From the NCBI GenBank assembly GCA_049509675.1, contig JBEKZQ010000287.1, positions 1-8,205 of the forward strand: DNA of 8,205 nucleotides, written 5' to 3'. The notes under the pieces are model-generated. The model saw nothing but the letters and a program-made list of their open reading frames with translations, did not search any database and was not told the origin of the DNA. The DNA comes from JBEKZQ01 sp049509675 (GTDB lineage: Bacteria > Planctomycetota > Planctomycetia > Pirellulales > Thermoguttaceae). The position numbers and the translations under genes were made by a program. Numbering within the stretch: position 1 is the stretch's first letter; the number at the start of each line of letters is the position of its first letter. Positions 5,714 through 8,205 of this stretch are shown piece by piece.

Positions 5714-6010
5714 ATGTTATGCGCACAATGCGGCGCAGCAATCCACCCCTGCTACGAGAACGGGGCCGTGTGCGAGGACTGCTTTGCCGACAACGCCCAG
5801 AAATTTAACCTACCAGGCTCGTTGAGTTACGGACGCCTGGCCACACAGCAGGAGACCGACGATGACGACGCCGACCAGATTGACATTCTCCCAAGCGAAG
5901 CGGATCGCCAAGGCTGCCGGCGCATGCGACGTGGACGCCGTGGTGAGCTATCTCACGCACTGCGGCAGCGAGACCGACGCCGAGAATTCGATTGCGGCGC
6001 TTCGTCGTAA
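5714..6010 (+). CDS. Small zinc-ribbon-like protein with a long out-of-frame overlap
   Basis: ATG 5714 follows AGGAGA (5703-5708) at good spacing; GTG 5711 is an alternative. The N-terminus has a CxxC pair at C3/C6, a Cys at 13 and a CxxC pair at C20/C23, a typical small zinc ribbon or knuckle. It is followed by an acidic run (ETDDDDADQ) and an Arg-rich tail. The last 149 bases overlap, in another frame, the gene starting at 5862. The Arg-rich tail looks like shadow translation of that gene. The original stop may therefore have been lost by mutation or frameshift, and only the first 50 or so residues may be conserved. The function is unknown; nucleic-acid or protein binding is plausible. Confidence 0.55.
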   Translation: MLCAQCGAAIHPCYENGAVCEDCFADNAQKFNLPGSLSYGRLATQQETDDDDADQIDILPSEADRQGCRRMRRGRRGELSHALRQRDRRREFDCGASS

Positions 6011-6056
6011 TCAACCCCGACTTTTCAGCCGCGCTCGGCAGGGTCGAGCGCGGTAA
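5862..6056 (+). CDS. Small hypothetical protein overlapping the zinc-ribbon gene
   Basis: The 64-residue product starts at ATG 5862 with GGAG (5851-5854) seven bases upstream. CAGGAGACCG at 5849-5858 is identical to the leader of the previous gene at 5702-5711, which supports a genuine start. The protein begins TPTRLTFSQAKRIAKAAG, continues with an acidic helical stretch (DVDAVVSYLTHCGSETDAENSI), and ends Arg-rich. I do not recognise a family. Its TAA overlaps an ATG (TAATG at 6054-6058) that opens the frame of the following gene. Confidence 0.6.
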   Translation: MTTPTRLTFSQAKRIAKAAGACDVDAVVSYLTHCGSETDAENSIAALRRNQPRLFSRARQGRAR

Positions 6057-6059
6057 TGA

Positions 6060-6108
6060 TCCGCAGGCACCTTGGCTTCTTGGGATCGGTGTGCCGGGTG
6101 CCTGCGGA
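6060..6108. repeat. Perfect 12-bp inverted repeat ahead of the gene at 6128
   Basis: The arm at 6060-6071 (TCCGCAGGCACC) is perfectly complementary to 6097-6108 across a 25-base loop. It sits between the TAATG junction at 6054-6058 and the ribosome-binding site at 6117-6120. No T-run follows, so it is more likely an mRNA structure controlling the next gene, or a protein-binding dyad, than a terminator. Confidence 0.6.
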
Positions 6109-6127
6109 GGAAACACGGAGAACCGAA

Positions 6128-6298
6128 ATGAGCGACAAGAAGATCGAACGCATCGTCCAGGGCATCACGAAATCGCAAGAGCAGGAGGCGCGGCGGGCCG
6201 TGGCCAAAGAGCGCATGGAGGGCAACGCGAGAGATGAGCGGCGGCAATACGTCGTCGTTCCAGCGATGCCGGTCATCGACCCAGGGAGGCGGCCGTGA
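6128..6298 (+). CDS. Small charged hypothetical protein
   Basis: ATG 6128 has GGAG (6117-6120) seven bases upstream, giving a 56-residue product. The frame is also open from ATG 6056 (80 residues), which overlaps the previous stop; translation from there would pass through the inverted repeat. From 6128 the sequence is a single charged helix (SDKKIERIVQGITKSQEQEA, then RRAVAKERMEGNARDERRQY) and a short hydrophobic tail (VVVPAMPVIDPGRRP). No family is recognised. Its TGA overlaps the GTG of the next gene (GTGA at 6295-6298). Confidence 0.6.
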   Translation: MSDKKIERIVQGITKSQEQEARRAVAKERMEGNARDERRQYVVVPAMPVIDPGRRP

Positions 6299-6444
6299 AA
6301 GTGACCGACAGCAAGGTAACGAGGCTCGAAGACGCCAGCTTCAAGGCGTTCAAGCAGACCGAGAGGGCAAAGGCCGATGCCCATGCCGCCCACGTCCGCG
6401 CAGCCCGGACGCAGAGCAGGAAAGCCTTGCGGGAACGCAAGTGA
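6295..6444 (+). CDS. 49-residue Lys/Arg/Ala-rich protein with GTG start
   Basis: GTG 6295 overlaps the preceding stop and has a strong GGAGG (6285-6289) five bases upstream, which decides the start. The product is very basic and helical (KVTDSKVTRLEDASFKAFKQ, then repeated Ala/Arg/His to the end KALRERK). It could bind nucleic acid or act as a small structural or regulatory peptide; nothing in the sequence identifies it. Confidence 0.6.
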   Translation: MKVTDSKVTRLEDASFKAFKQTERAKADAHAAHVRAARTQSRKALRERK

Positions 6445-6446
6445 AC

Positions 6447-6525
6447 CCATCCCCAATTTCCATCCCCAACCGTGCGACCGTTCGTGAACCGGCCATTCGA
6501 CCACGGGCTTGACGCAGCGAGCCCG
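6447..6525. repeat. Short direct repeat and hairpin in the gap before the scaffold-like gene
   Basis: The 150-base gap between 6444 and 6595 contains CCATCCCCAA at 6447-6456 and 6460-6469, 13 bases apart. It also has a 6-bp inverted repeat, CGGGCT (6504-6509) with AGCCCG (6520-6525), around a 10-base loop. The hairpin has no T-run. These may mark a transcript boundary or regulatory site before 6595; I see no convincing promoter. Confidence 0.25.
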
Positions 6526-6594
6526 ATTCAATCACTGCGGCGGAGCCACCGACACCGCTACGTGGTTCTCTGATCCTACGCGGGAAAGAAAGGC

Positions 6595-7416
6595 ATGAAA
6601 ACCATGCAAGAACTGTACCACTCGATGCCGGCGCTGACCTGCTACGACAACGACAACGAGCCGCCGGCCGGTGCCCCGGTGCCTACGCCTGATCCGGGGC
6701 AGGAAAAGCGCCTGACCCAGACCGAAGTCAATCGAATCCTTGCCGATGATCGTCGCAAGCATCAGGCACAGATTCAGCGGGTCGAGAAGACGCTCGAAGA
6801 GATGTCGGCGTCAAAGAACCTGACCGTCCAAGAGCGTGAGCAAATGGCCCAGGAGTTGGAGACGTTGCGCAGGGAGACGCGGACGAAGGAAGAGCAGGCG
6901 GCCCACGAGAAAAAACAACTCGAAGAGAAGCTGACCAAGGAGGTGAACGCCGGCAAGAAGGAACTCGAAGCCTGGAAGCAGCGCTACTGCGAGGAGACGA
7001 CGGCGCGGGCGCTGACGGACGCCGCGGCGGGCAACGACGCCTTCCGCCCCGAGCAGATCGTCACCGTGCTGAAACCCTACAGCAGACTGACCGAGATCGC
7101 GGACGAGAGGGGCAAGGGGACCGGCAAGTTCAAAGTGTTGGTCGATTTCCCCGACCAGGACGAAAACGGCCAACCCACCACGGTGACGCACACGCCCGAA
7201 AGCGCGGTTCGCCGCATGAAGGACTTGCCCCAAGTCTTCGGCAACCTCTTCAAGTCGGGCGTCGTCAGTGGTGTCGGGAGCGGCAGCGGGCCGGGCACCC
7301 CAGCCGGCGGCAAGATTGACCCGCGGAAGCTGACTCAAGAGCAGTACATGGAACTTCGGGCCAAGAACCCCGCCGCGCTCGGCTTGCGCGCCCCCAAGGG
7401 CAAATTCGGCCGCTAG
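6595..7416 (+). CDS. Phage capsid scaffolding-like coiled-coil protein
   Basis: ATG 6595 is preceded by AAAGAAAGG; a second in-frame ATG lies at 6604. The 273-residue product has an acidic, Pro-rich N-terminus (about 1-38), then LTQTEVNRILADDRRKH followed by a continuous heptad-like coiled coil to about residue 137. A compact segment (about 138-228) includes RALTDAAAGNDAFRPEQIV and FGNLFKSGVVSGVG. A Gly/Pro-rich linker leads to a basic C-terminus (LTQEQYMELRAKNPA to KGKFGR). The TxxEVxxIL opening, long coil and basic tail resemble phage scaffolding (gp20-like) proteins, in which a basic C-terminal helix binds the capsid protein. In phages the major capsid gene normally follows; here a hairpin, a small gene and a recombinase follow. 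A non-phage coiled-coil protein remains possible. Confidence 0.6.
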   Translation: MKTMQELYHSMPALTCYDNDNEPPAGAPVPTPDPGQEKRLTQTEVNRILADDRRKHQAQIQRVEKTLEEMSASKNLTVQEREQMAQELETLRRETRTKEEQAAHEKKQLEEKLTKEVNAGKKELEAWKQRYCEETTARALTDAAAGNDAFRPEQIVTVLKPYSRLTEIADERGKGTGKFKVLVDFPDQDENGQPTTVTHTPESAVRRMKDLPQVFGNLFKSGVVSGVGSGSGPGTPAGGKIDPRKLTQEQYMELRAKNPAALGLRAPKGKFGR

Positions 7417-7430
7417 TGAGTTCCGGCCCA

Positions 7431-7470
7431 CCCGCAAGGCGACAGGGACCGTCGCCCTGCGGGCGTCCCT
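7431..7470 (+). terminator. Hairpin after the scaffold-like gene, probable terminator or attenuator
   Basis: Arms of 13 bases (7431-7443 and 7451-7463) pair at 12 positions around a 7-base loop, 15 bases after the stop at 7416. A pyrimidine run (TCCCTCTCT) follows but is poor in T. The loop's AGGGAC (7444-7449) can instead pair with GTCCCT (7465-7470), so two mutually exclusive folds are possible. Confidence 0.5.
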
Positions 7471-7501
7471 CTCTGCACACTACACCGTGACGAGCAACCA
7501 C

Positions 7502-7732
7502 ATGATAGGCACCTCCGACGTTACCTCTGTTTCTGCCCCCGTTCCCGATGCCCCGCCCGTCCCGCCGATTGCCGTTCCGGCCGGGGCACCGCGTTGGGTG
7601 ACGCCTGAATTATTGGCCGACACCCTCCGTGTTTGGCAGCCCTACTACGGGAACTTGACTCCTCAAGACGGTCTGAGCATCATATTGAATGTGAGCAACC
7701 TGTTCGATGTGCTTCGGAGGAGCAGACCGTGA
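7502..7732 (+). CDS. Small conserved-looking protein coupled to the recombinase
   Basis: ATG 7502 gives 76 residues; GTG 7487 in the same frame would give 81. Neither has a strong ribosome-binding site. The N-terminal third is Pro/Ala/Val-rich and probably disordered. The rest (WVTPELLADTLRVWQPYYGN, then LTPQDGLSIILNVSNLFDVL) looks like a compact helical domain. I associate this kind of W-x-P...LT-x-x-D...L-N-V pattern with small genes beside recombinases in planctomycetes, from memory only. The TGA overlaps the GTG of the recombinase (GTGA at 7729-7732), so the two are likely made together. It could be a recombinase partner or directionality factor; that is inference. Confidence 0.65.
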   Translation: MIGTSDVTSVSAPVPDAPPVPPIAVPAGAPRWVTPELLADTLRVWQPYYGNLTPQDGLSIILNVSNLFDVLRRSRP

Positions 7733-8205
7733 CGAAGAAATACGTTGCATTGGCCCGCGTGAGTTCCCGCGAACAGCAGCGGGAAGGGTTTTCGCTCGAC
7801 ATCCAAGAGGATGCCCTGCGCCGCTACGCCGAACGCATGGGCGGAATCATCGTCAAGCTGTTCCGCATTGCGGAAACCGCCACCAAGCAGGATGAGCGCA
7901 AAGCCTTCAAGGAATTGCTCGCCTACGCCAAGAAACACGCCGAGGAATTGACCGGCTTGCTTTTCTACAAGGTGGACCGCGCCGCCCGCAACCTCTTCGA
8001 CTACGTTGAATTGGAGCGGCTGGAATCCGAGCACGGCTTGGAGTTCATTTCCGTTTCGCAGCCGACTGAAAACACGCCGGCCGGCAGGATGCAACGGCGG
8101 ATGCTCGCCAGCATGGCATCGTTCTACACGGAGCAGCAATCCCTTGACGTGAGAGAGGGGCTGACGCGGCGGGTCAAGGAGGGGTGGTTTGTGGGCCATG
8201 CCCCA
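7729..8205 (+). CDS. Large serine recombinase, 5' part (runs off the window)
   Basis: GTG 7729 is supported by GGAGG (7716-7720) eight bases upstream and by the GTGA overlap. The 159 visible residues cover the resolvase-type catalytic domain. YVALARVSS carries the expected R10 and nucleophile S12. SLDIQEDALRRYA, DERKAF (55-60), KVDRAARN (81-88) and PAGRMQRRMLASMASFYTEQQS (117-138) match the conserved Asp/Arg core and the start of the long helix. The window ends at FVGHAP, where the recombinase domain usually begins, so the DNA-binding half is missing only because of the edge. It should integrate and excise the element by strand exchange through a serine-DNA intermediate. Its attachment site is not visible. 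Confidence 0.93.
   Translation, partial: MTKKYVALARVSSREQQREGFSLDIQEDALRRYAERMGGIIVKLFRIAETATKQDERKAFKELLAYAKKHAEELTGLLFYKVDRAARNLFDYVELERLESEHGLEFISVSQPTENTPAGRMQRRMLASMASFYTEQQSLDVREGLTRRVKEGWFVGHAP

Noticed and set aside
6234..6512. Plus-strand frame overlapping the small basic genes
   Set aside because: Out-of-frame with 6128-6298 and 6295-6444, which have better starts and coupled junctions; Arg/Gln-rich shadow.
7417..7728. attP site of the serine recombinase
   Set aside because: The hairpin is symmetric, but no core crossover duplicate can be identified without the other element end; large serine integrase sites cannot be called from one side.

Overview
The window is GC-rich and densely packed, and reads as part of an integrated mobile element in a bacterium, most likely a planctomycete. 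The host call is inference: the recombinase and the coiled-coil scaffold-like protein resemble versions I know from Planctomycetota genomes, and I could not run a search. All convincing genes lie on the plus strand. Four stop/start overlaps (ATGA or GTGA) indicate compact, translationally coupled gene blocks.

Layout. 1-399 holds degenerate duplicated sequence, including two copies of a two-box leader (76-111 and 351-386), and one doubtful small ORF. 400-864 encodes a GIY-YIG nuclease-like protein with a NUMOD-type C-terminal helix-turn-helix and an apparently degraded active site. 988-1740 encodes a sigma-factor-like or HTH protein, preceded by a tandem 12-bp repeat. 1741-2288 has no convincing gene but carries twelve copies of TGTCCG/CGGACA in two mirror-arranged clusters, with AT-rich patches and a near-perfect hairpin; this is a candidate replication origin. 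2289-4817 encodes an 842-residue fusion of an archaeo-eukaryotic-type primase domain with an SF3 (D5-type) helicase, the likely initiator for that origin.

4982-6444 is a run of six small genes, none assigned a function, one with a zinc-ribbon motif. 6595-7416 encodes a long coiled-coil protein resembling phage capsid scaffolding proteins. A hairpin follows it, then a small protein gene (7502-7732), then the 5' part of a large serine recombinase (7729 to the window edge).

Together, an iteron-like origin, a primase-helicase, a recombinase and a scaffold-like protein with no visible capsid, portal or large terminase gene suggest a P4/PICI-like phage satellite or a plasmid-like integrative element. 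The satellite reading is a hypothesis: the rest of the element lies outside the window and could contain the missing virion genes.
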